33,170 bases of DNA from positions 1 to 33,170 of the forward strand of contig JAEYXX010000119.1 in assembly GCA_023431055.1 (NCBI GenBank), written 5' to 3'. The notes below the pieces were generated by a model that was not told the origin of the DNA, made no database searches, and was given only the letters and a program-made list of their open reading frames with translations. A program made the position numbers and the translations under genes. How positions within the stretch are numbered: the first letter of the stretch is position 1; each line of letters starts with the position of its first letter. Below are positions 1 to 12,291 of this stretch, piece by piece. This DNA comes from Pseudomonadota bacterium (GTDB lineage Bacteria > Pseudomonadota > Gammaproteobacteria > Pseudomonadales > Pseudomonadaceae).

Positions 1-117
1 GGCTAACACTTCCCCTTGCCGGGTGTGTAGAGGACTTTCACCTCCTAGTCGTCCAGCTCACCACCACAGTGAACCGAACAGCGCCAGTCACGGCGCTACG
101 CGCCATGCCTGGCGCAC
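1..117 (-). mobile_element. 5' end of a group II intron, class C (partial, runs off the left edge)
   Basis: Read on the minus strand from 117 downward, the sequence starts GTGCGCCAGGCATGG, which fits the GUGYG 5' boundary of group II introns. It continues with blocks such as AGGAGGTGAAAGTCCTCT, GGCAAGGGGAAGTGTTAGCC. These align by eye with the start of the Oceanobacillus iheyensis IIC intron (GUGUGCCCGGCAUGG, then a GGGUGAGAGUCCC-type hairpin and a GUUAGCC block). About 50 extra nt separate the first two blocks, including a GGCGC/GCGCC stem at 91-103. The boundary lies directly after the T-tract of the terminator at 122-150, and insertion just after intrinsic terminators is the known habit of class C introns. 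The reverse-transcriptase ORF and domains V/VI would lie outside the window, so whether the intron is complete is unknown. Confidence 0.86.
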
Positions 118-121
118 CAAC

Positions 122-150
122 AAAAAGCCCCGGCTCGACCGGGGCTTTTC
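122..150 (-). terminator. Rho-independent terminator of the mscS-like gene
   Basis: Stem AGCCCCGG / CCGGGGCT (126-133 with 139-146), a 5-nt loop, and runs of A and T on both sides, so it could work in both directions. On the minus strand the stem is followed by TTTTTGTTG and then the group II intron boundary at 117. It lies 14 nt beyond the stop codon of the channel gene. Confidence 0.9.
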
Positions 151-163
151 ATTGCGTCACGCC

Positions 164-991
164 TTACTCGGCCTTGGCTAGATGCACCACCCGCTGCGGG
201 AACGGAATACCGATGCCCGCTTCGGTCAGACGCTCCTTGGCCAGCTCGGTGAAGGCAAAGGTCACCGGCCAGAAGTCGCCGGTCGCGACCCAGACACGCA
301 ATGACAGATTCACTGCGCTGTCACCCAGACCGGTGACGAACACCACCGGCGCCGGGTCGAGGTGTACCCGAGGGTCCTTGGCGATATCCAGCAGTACCTC
401 ACGCGCGAGCTTGATGTCGCTTGAATAATCGATGCCGATATTGATGTCGGCGCGACGGCGCGGCTCACGCGAGTAGTTGGTGATATGGCCGTTGGAAAGC
501 GCACCGTTGGGTACGATCACAACCTTGTTGTCGCCGGTCTTCAGCGTGGTGTGGAAAATCTGGATGCTGTCGACACTGCCGGATACGCCCTGAGCCTCGA
601 TCCAGTCGCCGGCACGGAATGGACGAAACAGCATGATCAGCACGCCGCCCGCGAAATTGGCCAGGCTGCCCTGCAGCGCCAGACCGATGGCCAGGCCTGC
701 CGCACCGATCATGGCGATGAAGGACGTAGTTTCCACCCCGACCATCGAGGCCACGCTGATCAACAACAGAATGCGCAGTACGATGCTGACCAGGCTGCCG
801 ATGAAGCTGCTCAGCGCACGATCGACCTTGCGTGCCTCGAGCATGCGCCCGATCCTGGTGGTGAGCCTGCTGATCAGCCACCAACCAATCAGCAGGGTAA
901 TCACCGCCAGGGTCAGCTTGCCGCTGTACTCCAGCACCACGGGCAGCCAGGCCTCGGACAGCTTGACCAGTTCGTCGACGTTCATCTCCAT
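164..991 (-). CDS. MscS-family small-conductance mechanosensitive channel
   Basis: 275-aa inner-membrane protein, close to the usual length of E. coli MscS (286 aa). Three hydrophobic segments lie in the first 115 residues. The third is the Gly/Ala-rich pore helix (AAGLAIGLALQGSLANFAGG), followed by the beta domain (RPFRAGDWIEA) and a C-terminal mixed domain with VPNGALSNGHITNYSR. The family opens under membrane tension and releases solutes after hypo-osmotic shock. The ATG at 991 was chosen over the longer ATG at 1039 because GGGAG lies about 8 nt upstream. Its promoter probably lies between this start and the yajQ terminator palindrome at 1026-1051. Family call secure; the exact paralogue (MscS or a small YbdG/YnaI-like form) is not certain. 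Confidence 0.93.
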   Translation of the reverse strand: MEMNVDELVKLSEAWLPVVLEYSGKLTLAVITLLIGWWLISRLTTRIGRMLEARKVDRALSSFIGSLVSIVLRILLLISVASMVGVETTSFIAMIGAAGLAIGLALQGSLANFAGGVLIMLFRPFRAGDWIEAQGVSGSVDSIQIFHTTLKTGDNKVVIVPNGALSNGHITNYSREPRRRADINIGIDYSSDIKLAREVLLDIAKDPRVHLDPAPVVFVTGLGDSAVNLSLRVWVATGDFWPVTFAFTELAKERLTEAGIGIPFPQRVVHLAKAE

Positions 992-1025
992 AGGGGTGCT
1001 CCCGTTTTTCCCGTACATGAAACGA

Positions 1026-1051
1026 AACCGCCATGGCATGCCATGGCGGTT
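1026..1051 (-). terminator. Perfect 26-bp palindrome, probable yajQ terminator
   Basis: Both 13-nt arms (AACCGCCATGGCA and its exact reverse complement) match without a break. As RNA it folds into a stem with a small central CAUG loop. On the minus strand it is followed by TTTCGTTTCAT, a mediocre U-tract, and lies about 45 nt after the yajQ stop. It also sits only 35 nt upstream of the mscS-like start, so a role as an operator for that gene cannot be excluded. Confidence 0.65.
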
Positions 1052-1096
1052 AGAATGCTATCAACCTAGGCTGCGACGCCTCAGCGCCACAGAGGT

Positions 1097-1576
1097 TCAA
1101 TCGCGGAAGTTGTTGTACTGCAGCGGCATGCCGAATTCGTGACCACGCAGCAGGGCGATGGCCTCCTGCAGATCGTCACGCTTCTTGCCAGTGACACGCA
1201 CCTGCTCGCCCTGGATGGCGGCCTGCACCTTGAGCTTGGCATCCTTGATGTGGGCGACGATCTTCTTCGCCAGCTCCTTGTCGATACCTTCGCGGAAGGT
1301 GACTTCCTGCTTCATCACCTTGCCTGAAGCGTAGGGCTCCTTGGTTTCCATGCACTGGCAATCGATCTTGCGCTTGACCAGGCTGCTGCGCACGATGTCG
1401 AGCATCTGCTCGAGCATGAACTCGGCTTCGGCGGTCAAGGTCAGCGCCTTGTCCTTGCTCTCGATGCTGCACTTGCCGCGCAGGTCGAAACGGCGGTCGA
1501 GTTCCTTGATGGCGTTGTCGACCGCATTGGTCAGTTCGTGTTTGTCCAGTTCGGACACGACGTCGAACGAAGGCAT
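1097..1576 (-). CDS. yajQ: YajQ family nucleotide-binding protein
   Basis: 159 aa, the typical length for YajQ (DUF520). The start [22 protein letters not shown] and the features DRRFDLRGK and [11 protein letters not shown] (C-terminus) are diagnostic. The fold is two RNP-like domains. YajQ proteins bind nucleotides, and a Xanthomonas homologue (XC_3703) is reported to bind cyclic di-GMP and act as a transcription co-regulator. The ATG at 1576 was preferred over 1612 because AGGAG lies about 8 nt upstream and all family members begin at MPSFD. Transcribed away from the GGDEF-type regulator at 1715, with a perfect TATAAT on the minus strand at 1659-1654 as candidate -10 box. Confidence 0.96.
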   Translation of the reverse strand: MPSFDVVSELDKHELTNAVDNAIKELDRRFDLRGKCSIESKDKALTLTAEAEFMLEQMLDIVRSSLVKRKIDCQCMETKEPYASGKVMKQEVTFREGIDKELAKKIVAHIKDAKLKVQAAIQGEQVRVTGKKRDDLQEAIALLRGHEFGMPLQYNNFRD

Positions 1577-1714
1577 GAGAGGGCTCCTGATGGACGGCGC
1601 GATCCTCTTCACGGAGTGAACGCGCCTGACTTGACGATAACTTTGGCGGGCCCATTATAACCAGACTGATATACGCCGTTTGGCGTCCTTCCTCTCTGCC
1701 TGTGAGCCCGCACC
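1577..1714. promoter_or_regulatory. Divergent promoter region, yajQ / REC-GGDEF regulator
   Basis: 138 bp between divergent starts. On the minus strand a perfect TATAAT (1659-1654) lies about 80 nt upstream of the yajQ ATG; no good -35 box is visible. A small hairpin ACGCC-gttt-GGCGT lies at 1673-1686. No convincing promoter is visible for the plus-strand gene. Its ribosome site is weak (GTGAGC before ATG 1715). Confidence 0.45.
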
Positions 1715-3585
<1,871 letters not shown>

Positions 3586-3619
3586 CGCGCCAGGCCGTGG
3601 CAATGACCGCTCTGGCGCG
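3586..3619. other. Inverted repeat between panE and the histidine kinase gene
   Basis: Perfect 8-bp arms CGCGCCAG (3586-3593) and CTGGCGCG (3612-3619) around an 18-nt loop, starting directly after the panE stop. No T-tract follows, so it is not a standard terminator. It may dampen read-through or stabilise the upstream mRNA. Confidence 0.5.
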
Positions 3620-3656
3620 CTAACCTGCCCGTTCCATTCGCCATAGCGACAAGCTC

Positions 3657-5675
<2,019 letters not shown>

Positions 5676-5678
5676 GCC

Positions 5679-6254
5679 ATGGGCTTTCGCCTTTCGAAAA
5701 TCTACACCCGCACCGGCGACAAGGGTGAAACCGGCCTGGCCGACGGCCGCCGAGTCGGCAAGGACCATCCGCGTATCGAAGCCATCGGCGAGCTGGATAC
5801 GCTCAACAGCCAGCTCGGCCTGCTGCTCGCCGACCTGGAAGAGGCCGCCACCACCTGCGCGGGTCTCAAGGAGATCAGCGAGGTGCTGAGCCCCTGCCAG
5901 CACCGCCTGTTCGATCTAGGCGGCGAGCTGGCAATGCCCGAGTACCAGGCGCTGCAATCGATGGAAATCGAACGCCTGGAGGCCGCTATCGACCGCTGGA
6001 ACGACGAGGTCGGGCCGCTGGAGAACTTCATCCTGCCTGGCGGCTCCAGGCTGATCGCCCAGGCTCACGTCTGCCGCAGCTTCGCCCGCAGCGCGGAGCG
6101 CCGTTGCCAGCACCTCAACGCCGTCGAGCCGCTACGCGCCGAGGGCCTGGCCTACGTCAATCGCCTGTCTGACCTGCTGTTCGTCGCCGCGCGCCTGATC
6201 GCCAAGCGCCAGGGGGTCGCCGAAGTGCTGTGGAAGGCCGCAGACAAACCGTAG
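5679..6254 (+). CDS. PduO-type ATP:cob(I)alamin adenosyltransferase
   Basis: 191 aa, full length for the family (PF01923). It transfers adenosyl from ATP to cob(I)alamin to make coenzyme B12. Motifs: IYTRTGDKGETGL near the N-terminus (ATP-binding TRxGDxGxT), IEAIGELDTLNSQLG, FILPGGS, and CRSFARSAERRCQHLN (the RxxER-type ATP site). It starts only 3 nt after the kinase stop, so the two are almost certainly co-transcribed, although no metabolic link is obvious. The family is trimeric and cytosolic. Annotated elsewhere as cobO, pduO or yvqK; I give no symbol because CobA/CobO-type enzymes are unrelated in sequence. Confidence 0.93.
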   Translation: MGFRLSKIYTRTGDKGETGLADGRRVGKDHPRIEAIGELDTLNSQLGLLLADLEEAATTCAGLKEISEVLSPCQHRLFDLGGELAMPEYQALQSMEIERLEAAIDRWNDEVGPLENFILPGGSRLIAQAHVCRSFARSAERRCQHLNAVEPLRAEGLAYVNRLSDLLFVAARLIAKRQGVAEVLWKAADKP

Positions 6255-6310
6255 AAGTGGCGCCCTGGGCCAATTCACTCGACCATCGCGGGTTCGGTGC
6301 CATCTGCTCT

Positions 6311-6398
6311 GCGCGGATAAATCCGCTCCTACCGACCGCGCATCCGAGCACGCTCAGTGCAGGGCGCGCTTTTTTGTAGGAGCGAATTCATTCGCGAT
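6311..6398. repeat. Inverted pair of Pseudomonas REP elements
   Basis: Two REP-like palindromes in opposite orientation between convergent genes: 6311-6332, whose reverse complement reads GTAGGAGCGGATTTATCCGC, and 6376-6398, GTAGGAGCGAATTCATTCGC. They share GTAGGAGCG plus a self-complementary GGAT/AATT-type core. Such pairs (BIME-like) are usual in intergenic DNA of this genus and are mobilised by RAYT transposases encoded elsewhere. A T6 run at 6370-6375 follows GGGCGCGC, but I find no clean stem for a terminator. Confidence 0.85.
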
Positions 6399-6412
6399 GA
6401 TGGAGAGCACGC

Positions 6413-7357
6413 CTACAGCGCCGGCCAGAACGCGCGGATACCGGCAACGCCCTGGGCGCCAACCTGCCAGGCACGTTCGATATCGGCCGGGCCTACGCCG
6501 CCCAGCAGATAAGCCGGCAGGTTGCAATGGGTCAGCATCTCGCTTGCAGCGTCCCAGCCCAGCGGCTGCGCCTCGGGATGAGTCGCAGTCGCCTGCACTG
6601 GGGACAGGGTGACGAAGTCCACGCCCATCTGCGCGGCCAGCGCCAGCTCATCGGCATTATGGCAAGACGCCGCCAACCAGCGGTCGCCAGGGAACGGGCG
6701 GCCGCTGGCGGCGTACTTGCGCAGCTGTTCGGCCGTCAGGTGCCAGCCAGCCGCGGGAAAATCGCCCAGCCACTCCAGCGGTCCCTTGAGCATCAGTTGC
6801 GCCTTGCCGGCACACAGGCCCTGCACGTCGACAGCCAGGTCGCGGTACTGCGGGTCGAACATGTTCGGCGCGCGCAGCTGAATCAGCCTTACCCCCTGCG
6901 CCAGAGCACTGCGGATGCCGGCAAGCAGCTCACTCGGCTCCAGGCCATCCGGGGTGATCAGGTAGCGCTCGGGCAGGCGCGCGGCGGCGACTATAGGTTT
7001 GTTGGCGGCGGGAAAATCGTATTCCAGCAACTGCCGTTCGCTGACCCAGGCCAATGGCTGGCCCTCGGCACCATGCGGCTCGCCACTGAAGGCCGAGACT
7101 TCCCAGACGTCCAGCAACACCTGTTTGTCCGGGTAGTCGTGGCGAATCTGGATCAGCGGGCGCGCAGCCTGCGGACGAATCCCCAATTCCTCCTGCAGTT
7201 CACGATCGAGGGCGACCCGCACCGCCTCACCGTCCTCCACCTTGCCGCCGGGAAACTCCCACAGACCGCCCTGGTGTTTGTCATCGGGTCGCCTGGCGAT
7301 CAGGATGCGTCCATCGACACCCCGAATCACCGCTGCTGCGACATGCACACGCTTCAC
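6413..7357 (-). CDS. Nudix hydrolase (MutT-like) fused to a thiamine-phosphate-synthase-like domain
   Basis: 314 aa. Residues 1-130 are a MutT-type Nudix domain with a complete Nudix box (GGKVEDGEAVRVALDRELQE, then ELGI), expected to hydrolyse 8-oxo-dGTP. Residues about 140-314 resemble ThiE/TenI: QLRAPN, GWHLTAEQL, LSPVQATATHPEAQPLGW, LLGGVGPADI. Key ThiE residues are changed: LMLKG in place of the INDR motif, and no lysine after QLR. TMP synthase activity is therefore doubtful. This fusion is standard in Pseudomonas (PA4400-like). The start is GTG 7357, with AGGAGG 8 nt upstream and a GTGA overlap with the GST stop. A 73-residue longer frame exists but only shadows the GST gene. Confidence 0.93.
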   Translation of the reverse strand: MKRVHVAAAVIRGVDGRILIARRPDDKHQGGLWEFPGGKVEDGEAVRVALDRELQEELGIRPQAARPLIQIRHDYPDKQVLLDVWEVSAFSGEPHGAEGQPLAWVSERQLLEYDFPAANKPIVAAARLPERYLITPDGLEPSELLAGIRSALAQGVRLIQLRAPNMFDPQYRDLAVDVQGLCAGKAQLMLKGPLEWLGDFPAAGWHLTAEQLRKYAASGRPFPGDRWLAASCHNADELALAAQMGVDFVTLSPVQATATHPEAQPLGWDAASEMLTHCNLPAYLLGGVGPADIERAWQVGAQGVAGIRAFWPAL

Positions 7358-7986
7358 CCCTTTACCTCCTGCAATGCTGCCTGATACCAGCGCCGGAACG
7401 CCGGCCAGCGGTAGATGGTTTCGACATAGGCCGCTGCCGTTGTCGGTAGCGCCACATGATAACTGCGCAGACGCGCGGCGACCGGCGCATAGAAGGCATC
7501 GGCAATACTGGCCTGACCGAACAGATAGTTGCCTGAAGTGGCGAAGCGCTCGCGGCAATCGGCCCAGATCGCGCAAATACGATCGATATCCGCCTGCGCC
7601 TCGTCAGGCAGCTCGGCCAGCGCCTTGTCCCGTGCCAAGTCCATGGGCAGATGACTGCGTAGCGCCGTGAAGCCGCTGTGCATTTCCGCACAGATACTGC
7701 GCGCCAGCGCGCGGGCCTGACGCTCCTGCGGCCACAGCTGCGCCTCGGGATAACACTCGGCCAGGTACTCGGCAATCGCCAGGGAGTCCCACACCGCCCC
7801 CTGCTCGGTCAGCAGAACCGGAACCTTGCCGGTGGGCGAGTAACGCAGCAGCTGCGCACGGCTGTCCGGCTGATACAGACGCACGCGTAGCTCTTCGCAA
7901 TCGACACCAGCCAGATCGACTGCCAGTGCCGCACGCAAAGACCAGGAAGAATAGTTCTTGTCGCCAATCACCAGTTGCAGTGCCAT
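7354..7986 (-). CDS. Glutathione S-transferase family protein
   Basis: 210 aa. The N-terminal thioredoxin fold carries NYSSWSLRA near residues 11-19 (a Ser-type active site), GKVPVLLTEQGAVWDSLAIAEYL (cis-Pro and the E/D-S glutathione contact), and an all-helical C-terminal half containing FGQASIADAFYAPVAARL, the N-capping box of the GST core. The substrate is not predictable from sequence. GAGG lies 9 nt upstream of the ATG. Its stop overlaps the start of the Nudix/ThiE-like gene, so the two form a translationally coupled pair, perhaps linked by oxidative damage defence (inference). Confidence 0.92.
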   Translation of the reverse strand: MALQLVIGDKNYSSWSLRAALAVDLAGVDCEELRVRLYQPDSRAQLLRYSPTGKVPVLLTEQGAVWDSLAIAEYLAECYPEAQLWPQERQARALARSICAEMHSGFTALRSHLPMDLARDKALAELPDEAQADIDRICAIWADCRERFATSGNYLFGQASIADAFYAPVAARLRSYHVALPTTAAAYVETIYRWPAFRRWYQAALQEVKG

Positions 7987-8060
7987 CTTGCGTGTCCTCG
8001 CCTAGGTTCCTGAAATGCCAGAAGTCGCTCGACGTTAAAAGTCCGCACCCCGAATAGCAA

Positions 8061-8095
8061 ATTCCCGCGCGTCATGGGGCATGAGGCGCGGGAAT
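8061..8095 (-). terminator. Strong hairpin, probable argJ terminator
   Basis: Arms ATTCCCGCGC (8061-8070) and GCGCGGGAAT (8086-8095) pair perfectly. A single mismatch separates them from an inner TCATG/CATGA stem with a GGG loop. On the minus strand it is followed by TTGCTATT, a weak U-tract. It lies about 85 nt beyond the argJ stop, after the 7-bp repeats. Confidence 0.65.
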
Positions 8096-8106
8096 GAGCA
8101 AAGCAG

Positions 8107-8155
8107 CTACAGGCTACAGGCTACAGGCTACAGGCTACAGGCTACAGGCTACAGG
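8107..8155. repeat. Seven perfect tandem copies of CTACAGG
   Basis: The 7-bp unit CTACAGG is repeated exactly seven times (49 bp) with no mismatches. Degenerate related units (AGCCTGAAGCCTGCAGCC) fill 8161-8178, up to the argJ stop. It lies in the predicted 3' UTR of argJ, between the stop codon and the terminator hairpin. Perfect short repeats like this usually vary in copy number between strains. Confidence 0.95.
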
Positions 8156-8180
8156 TTCTTAGCCTGAAGCCTGCAGCCGC

Positions 8181-9398
8181 TTATGTGCGGTATTCGGCGT
8201 TGATCTTCACGTACTCGTGGGACAGGTCGGTGGTCCAGATGGTCTCGCTGCAGGTGCCACGCCCCAGCTCGATGCGGATGGTGATTTCCTCACGGGCCAT
8301 CACCGCTGCACCCTGCTCCTCGGTGTAGGTGGCGGCACGGCAGCCCTTGCTGGCGATGCAGACCTCACCGAGGAACACGTCGATCTTGCTCACGTCCAGC
8401 TGTGGCACGCCGGCATAGCCCACAGCAGCCAGGATGCGCCCCCAGTTCGGGTCGGAGGCGAACAGCGCGGTCTTGATCAGCGGCGAGTGGGCCACGGCGT
8501 AGGCGACGTCCAGGCACTCCTGATGGGTGCCGCCGCCGTTGACCTGCACGGTGACGAACTTGGTCGCGCCTTCGCCGTCACGCACGATGGCCTGCGCCAC
8601 CTCCATGAACACCTCGAAGACCGCCTGCTTGAGCTTGGTGAACAGCTCGCCGGAAGCCTCGCTGATTTCCGGCAACGCGGCCTGGCCGGTAGCGATCAGC
8701 ATGCAGCAGTCGTTGGTCGAGGTGTCGCCGTCGATGGTGATGCGGTTGAACGATTTGTTCGCCGCGTCGCGCACCAGATCCTGCAGCACACCCTGGGCGA
8801 CCTTGGCGTCGGTGGCTATGTAGCCGAGCATGGTGGCCATGTTCGGACGAATCATGCCGGCGCCCTTGGAGATGCCGGTGACGGTGATGGTCACGCCGTC
8901 ATGCTGGAACTGACGACTGGCGCCCTTGGGCAGGGTGTCGGTGGTCATGATGCCGGTGGCGGCAGCTTCCCAGTTGTCGGCCTTGAGGTCATCCAGCGCA
9001 GCCTGCAACGCGGACTCGATCTTCTCCACTGGCAACGGCTCACCGATCACTCCTGTGGAGAACGGCAGCACGGCACTTTCGGCCACGCCGGCCAGCTCGG
9101 CCAGGCGGGCACAGGCGCGGCGCGCACGAGCCAGGCCGTCCGCACCGGTACCGGCGTTGGCGTTGCCGGTATTGGTCAGCAGATAGCGCACCTCGCCGCC
9201 CAGACGCTCGCGGGTGATCAACACCGGAGCTGCGCAGAAGGCATTGGTGGTGGTCACCCCGGCGATACGCGAGCCCTCGGCACAGCGCATCACCACCACG
9301 TCCTTGCGACCGGGGCGCTTGATGCCGGCCGAGGCGATGCCCAACTCGAAACCAGGAACCGGGTGCAGGGTAGACAGCGGGCCAAGACCAACAGCCAT
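8181..9398 (-). CDS. argJ: Bifunctional glutamate N-acetyltransferase / amino-acid acetyltransferase
   Basis: 405 aa, full length for ArgJ. It transfers acetyl from N-acetylornithine to glutamate (step 5, recycling) in arginine biosynthesis; some family members also use acetyl-CoA (step 1). Seen: [33 protein letters not shown], the self-cleavage and nucleophile region [20 protein letters not shown] (cleavage before the Thr of MATML gives alpha and beta chains), and [16 protein letters not shown] lies 10 nt upstream of the ATG. It is downstream of secA on the same strand but separated by a terminator, so probably independently transcribed. Confidence 0.97.
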   Translation of the reverse strand: MAVGLGPLSTLHPVPGFELGIASAGIKRPGRKDVVVMRCAEGSRIAGVTTTNAFCAAPVLITRERLGGEVRYLLTNTGNANAGTGADGLARARRACARLAELAGVAESAVLPFSTGVIGEPLPVEKIESALQAALDDLKADNWEAAATGIMTTDTLPKGASRQFQHDGVTITVTGISKGAGMIRPNMATMLGYIATDAKVAQGVLQDLVRDAANKSFNRITIDGDTSTNDCCMLIATGQAALPEISEASGELFTKLKQAVFEVFMEVAQAIVRDGEGATKFVTVQVNGGGTHQECLDVAYAVAHSPLIKTALFASDPNWGRILAAVGYAGVPQLDVSKIDVFLGEVCIASKGCRAATYTEEQGAAVMAREEITIRIELGRGTCSETIWTTDLSHEYVKINAEYRT

Positions 9399-9453
9399 AA
9401 GGTGAGCTCCTTGTAAGACGTGCCGACCGCCAGGCGGCCTGAAAGATGGTAAA

Positions 9454-9483
9454 ACGCCGCGAGCGGCAAAGCCGTCGCGGCGT
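9454..9483 (-). terminator. Rho-independent terminator of secA
   Basis: On the minus strand the stem ACGCCGCGA / TCGCGGCGT, extended inward by CGGC/GCCG with a TTT loop, is followed by TTT. It lies about 70 nt after the secA stop. Confidence 0.8.
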
Positions 9484-9555
9484 CAGCGAGGGCGCAGGCA
9501 GCATAGCCGAAGCCCTCTTTACTGCAAGCGCCTTAACAGCGCCCAACTAACATGT

Positions 9556-12291
9556 TCAGCCGATCTGACCGTGGCAATGCTTGTACTTCTTGCCCGAACC
9601 ACAGGGGCACGGCTCGTTGCGGCCAACCTTCGGCTCGGCACGCACCGGAGCGGCAGCCACGGCAACGTCGCCCTCTTCGCCATTGCTCTCTTCCGCCGCC
9701 AGCGCCGAGGCATCGGCGTGCTGGAACTGCATGCGCTCGGCCAAGGCTTCGGCTTCGCGACGCAGACGGGCTTCCTCTTCGGCCGGATCTTCGCGGCGCA
9801 CCTGAACGTGGCTGAGTACACGGATGGTGTCGCGCTTGATCGACTCCAGCAGTTCCTGGAACAGGGCGAAGGACTCGCGCTTGTATTCCTGCTTGGGGTT
9901 CTTCTGCGCATAGCCACGCAGGTGAATGCCGTGACGCAGGTGATCCATGGTCGACAGGTGGTCTTTCCACAGATCGTCGAGCACGCGCAGCAGAATCTGC
10001 TTCTCGAAGGTGCGCAGGGCCTCGGCGCTGGCCTGGGTTTCCTTCTCGTTGTAAGCCGCCAGCAGCTCGGCGAGGATGCGCTCGCGCAGGGTTTCCTCGT
10101 ACAGCTTGTCGTCTTCGTCCAGCCACTGCTGGATCGGCAACTTCAGGCCGAAATCGCTCTGCAGGGTGGACTCCAGACCGGCGACATCCCACTGTTCCGG
10201 CATCGACTGCGGCGGAATATGGTTATTGATGGCGGCGGTCAGCACTTCCTCGCGGAACTCGGCGATGGTGTCGCCGACGTTCTCGGCAGCCAGCAGGCTG
10301 TTGCGCATGTGGTAAATCACCTTGCGCTGCTCGTTGGCCACGTCGTCGAATTCGAGCAGTTGCTTGCGCATGTCGAAGTTGCGACCTTCGACCTTGCGCT
10401 GGGCCTTCTCGATGGCATTGGTGACCATGCGGTGCTCGATGGCCTCGCCGGACTGCATGCCCAGAGCCTTCATGAAGTTCTTCACCCGATCCGAAGCGAA
10501 GATTCGCATCAGGTTGTCTTCCAGCGACAGGTAGAAGCGGCTGGAACCCGGGTCACCCTGACGGCCGGCACGGCCACGCAGCTGGTTGTCGATACGGCGC
10601 GATTCGTGACGTTCGGAAGCGATCACGTGCAGGCCGCCGGCTTCGATCACCTGCTGATGACGCTTCTGCCATTCGGCCTTGATCTGCGCGATCTGCTCGT
10701 CGGTCGGGTTTTCCAGCGCGGCAACTTCCACTTCCCAGTTGCCACCGAGGAGGATGTCGGTACCGCGACCGGCCATGTTGGTAGCGATGGTCAGCGCCCC
10801 CGGACGACCGGCCTGGGCGATGATCTCGGCCTCCTTGTCGTGGAACTTGGCGTTGAGCACCTTGTGCTCGATGCCTTCCTTGCTTAGCAGCTGGCTGACG
10901 TACTCGGAGGTTTCGATGGTGGCGGTACCGACCAGAATCGGCCGGCCCTGGGCCTGGCATTCCTTGATGTCGGCGATGATCGCCTGGTACTTCTCTTCCT
11001 GGGTCAGATAGACCAGGTCGTTGAAGTCCTTACGTGCGATCGGCTTGTTGGTCGGAATCACCATCACGTCCAGACCGTAGATCTGGCGGAACTCGAAGGC
11101 CTCGGTGTCGGCGGTACCGGTCATGCCGGACAGCTTGTTGTACAGGCGGAAGTAGTTCTGAAAAGTGGTCGAGGCCAGCGTCTGGCTCTCGGCCTGGATG
11201 TTCACCCCTTCCTTGGCCTCGATGGCCTGATGCAGGCCTTCGGACAGGCGACGGCCCGGCATGGTACGGCCGGTATGTTCATCGATCAGGATCACCTGGC
11301 CGTTCTGCACGATGTACTCGACATTGCGGTGGAACAGCTTGTGCGCGCGCAGGCCGGCGTAGACGTGGGTCAGCAGGCCGAGGTTGTGCGCGGAGTAGAG
11401 GCTCTCGCCCTCGGCCAGCAGGCCGGCGGCGGTGAGCATCTCCTCGACGTACTGGTGGCCGGCCTCGTTCAGCTCGACCTGGCGGGTTTTCTCGTCGACC
11501 TTGTAGTGGCCTTCCTGAGTCACCACGCCTTCCTCTTCCTCGATGTGCTGCTTGAGGCGCGGGATCAGCTTGTTGATCTCGATGTACAGCTTGGAGCTGT
11601 CTTCGGCCTGGCCGGAAATGATCAGCGGGGTACGTGCTTCGTCGATGAGGATGGAGTCGACTTCGTCGATCACGGCGAAATTCAGCTCGCGCTGGAACTT
11701 GTCTTCCAGGCTAAAGGCCATGTTGTCGCGCAGGTAGTCGAAACCGAATTCGTTGTTGGTGCCATAGGTGATGTCGGCGGCGTAGGCGGCGCGCTTCTCC
11801 TCCGGCGGCTGGAAGGGGGTGACGATGCCCACGCTCAGGCCGAGGAATTCGTACAGCGGACGCATCCAGTTGGCGTCGCGGCGGGCCAGGTATTCGTTGA
11901 CCGTGACCACGTGCACCCCCTTGCCGGACAATGCGTTGAGGTAAACCGCCAGGGTACCCACGAGGGTCTTGCCCTCACCGGTACGCATCTCGGCGATCTT
12001 GCCTTCGTGCAGGGTCATGCCACCGATCAGCTGCACATCGAAGTGGCGCATGCCCATCACGCGTTTACCGGCCTCACGGGCCACGGCGAAGGCTTCGGGA
12101 AGCAGCTTGTCGAGGGTTTCGCCCTGGGCCAGACGGGCCTTGAACTCTTCGGTCTTGCCACGCAGTTGCTCGTCCGAGAGGGCGATCATCTGCTCTTCGA
12201 GGACGTTGACGGACTGCACCGCCTTGAGCATGCGTTTGACTTCACGCTCATTCTTGCTTCCGAAAAGTTTTTTAAACAGAGGCGCAAACAT
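9556..12291 (-). CDS. secA: Preprotein translocase motor ATPase SecA
   Basis: 911 aa, normal for a proteobacterial SecA. It drives Sec-dependent export by ATP hydrolysis at SecYEG. Seen: start [16 protein letters not shown], Walker [13 protein letters not shown]-like [17 protein letters not shown], the preprotein cross-linking region, second nucleotide domain GTATIETSE and [11 protein letters not shown], the [13 protein letters not shown] motif VI, and the C-terminal zinc and SecB-binding tail [17 protein letters not shown]. The start at 12291 is set by homology; the longer frame to 12375 lacks family support. The Shine-Dalgarno is weak (GGAAGATCC). It lies downstream of the M23 peptidase gene, as in other pseudomonads. 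Confidence 0.98.
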   Translation of the reverse strand: MFAPLFKKLFGSKNEREVKRMLKAVQSVNVLEEQMIALSDEQLRGKTEEFKARLAQGETLDKLLPEAFAVAREAGKRVMGMRHFDVQLIGGMTLHEGKIAEMRTGEGKTLVGTLAVYLNALSGKGVHVVTVNEYLARRDANWMRPLYEFLGLSVGIVTPFQPPEEKRAAYAADITYGTNNEFGFDYLRDNMAFSLEDKFQRELNFAVIDEVDSILIDEARTPLIISGQAEDSSKLYIEINKLIPRLKQHIEEEEGVVTQEGHYKVDEKTRQVELNEAGHQYVEEMLTAAGLLAEGESLYSAHNLGLLTHVYAGLRAHKLFHRNVEYIVQNGQVILIDEHTGRTMPGRRLSEGLHQAIEAKEGVNIQAESQTLASTTFQNYFRLYNKLSGMTGTADTEAFEFRQIYGLDVMVIPTNKPIARKDFNDLVYLTQEEKYQAIIADIKECQAQGRPILVGTATIETSEYVSQLLSKEGIEHKVLNAKFHDKEAEIIAQAGRPGALTIATNMAGRGTDILLGGNWEVEVAALENPTDEQIAQIKAEWQKRHQQVIEAGGLHVIASERHESRRIDNQLRGRAGRQGDPGSSRFYLSLEDNLMRIFASDRVKNFMKALGMQSGEAIEHRMVTNAIEKAQRKVEGRNFDMRKQLLEFDDVANEQRKVIYHMRNSLLAAENVGDTIAEFREEVLTAAINNHIPPQSMPEQWDVAGLESTLQSDFGLKLPIQQWLDEDDKLYEETLRERILAELLAAYNEKETQASAEALRTFEKQILLRVLDDLWKDHLSTMDHLRHGIHLRGYAQKNPKQEYKRESFALFQELLESIKRDTIRVLSHVQVRREDPAEEEARLRREAEALAERMQFQHADASALAAEESNGEEGDVAVAAAPVRAEPKVGRNEPCPCGSGKKYKHCHGQIG

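Noticed and set aside
1..117. Left-edge sequence as an integron attC site or REP element
   Set aside because: No core-site pairs or REP core were found, while the GTGCG boundary and several domain I blocks match a group IIC intron.
1631..1659. TTGACG followed 17 nt later by ATTATA as plus-strand promoter
   Set aside because: ATTATA is a poor -10 match; the same bases read TATAAT on the minus strand, which fits yajQ better.
6333..6376. Terminator between the convergent genes ending at 6254 and 6413
   Set aside because: A T6 run follows GGGCGCGC, but no upstream partner forms a stem longer than about four pairs; the region is better described as REP repeats.
8217..9416. 399-aa plus-strand open frame rich in G, H and D
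   Set aside because: Antisense of argJ; His/Asp/Gly-rich composition is typical of the complementary strand of high-GC genes. The same holds for long frames opposite secA, ftsZ, murC, murD and others.
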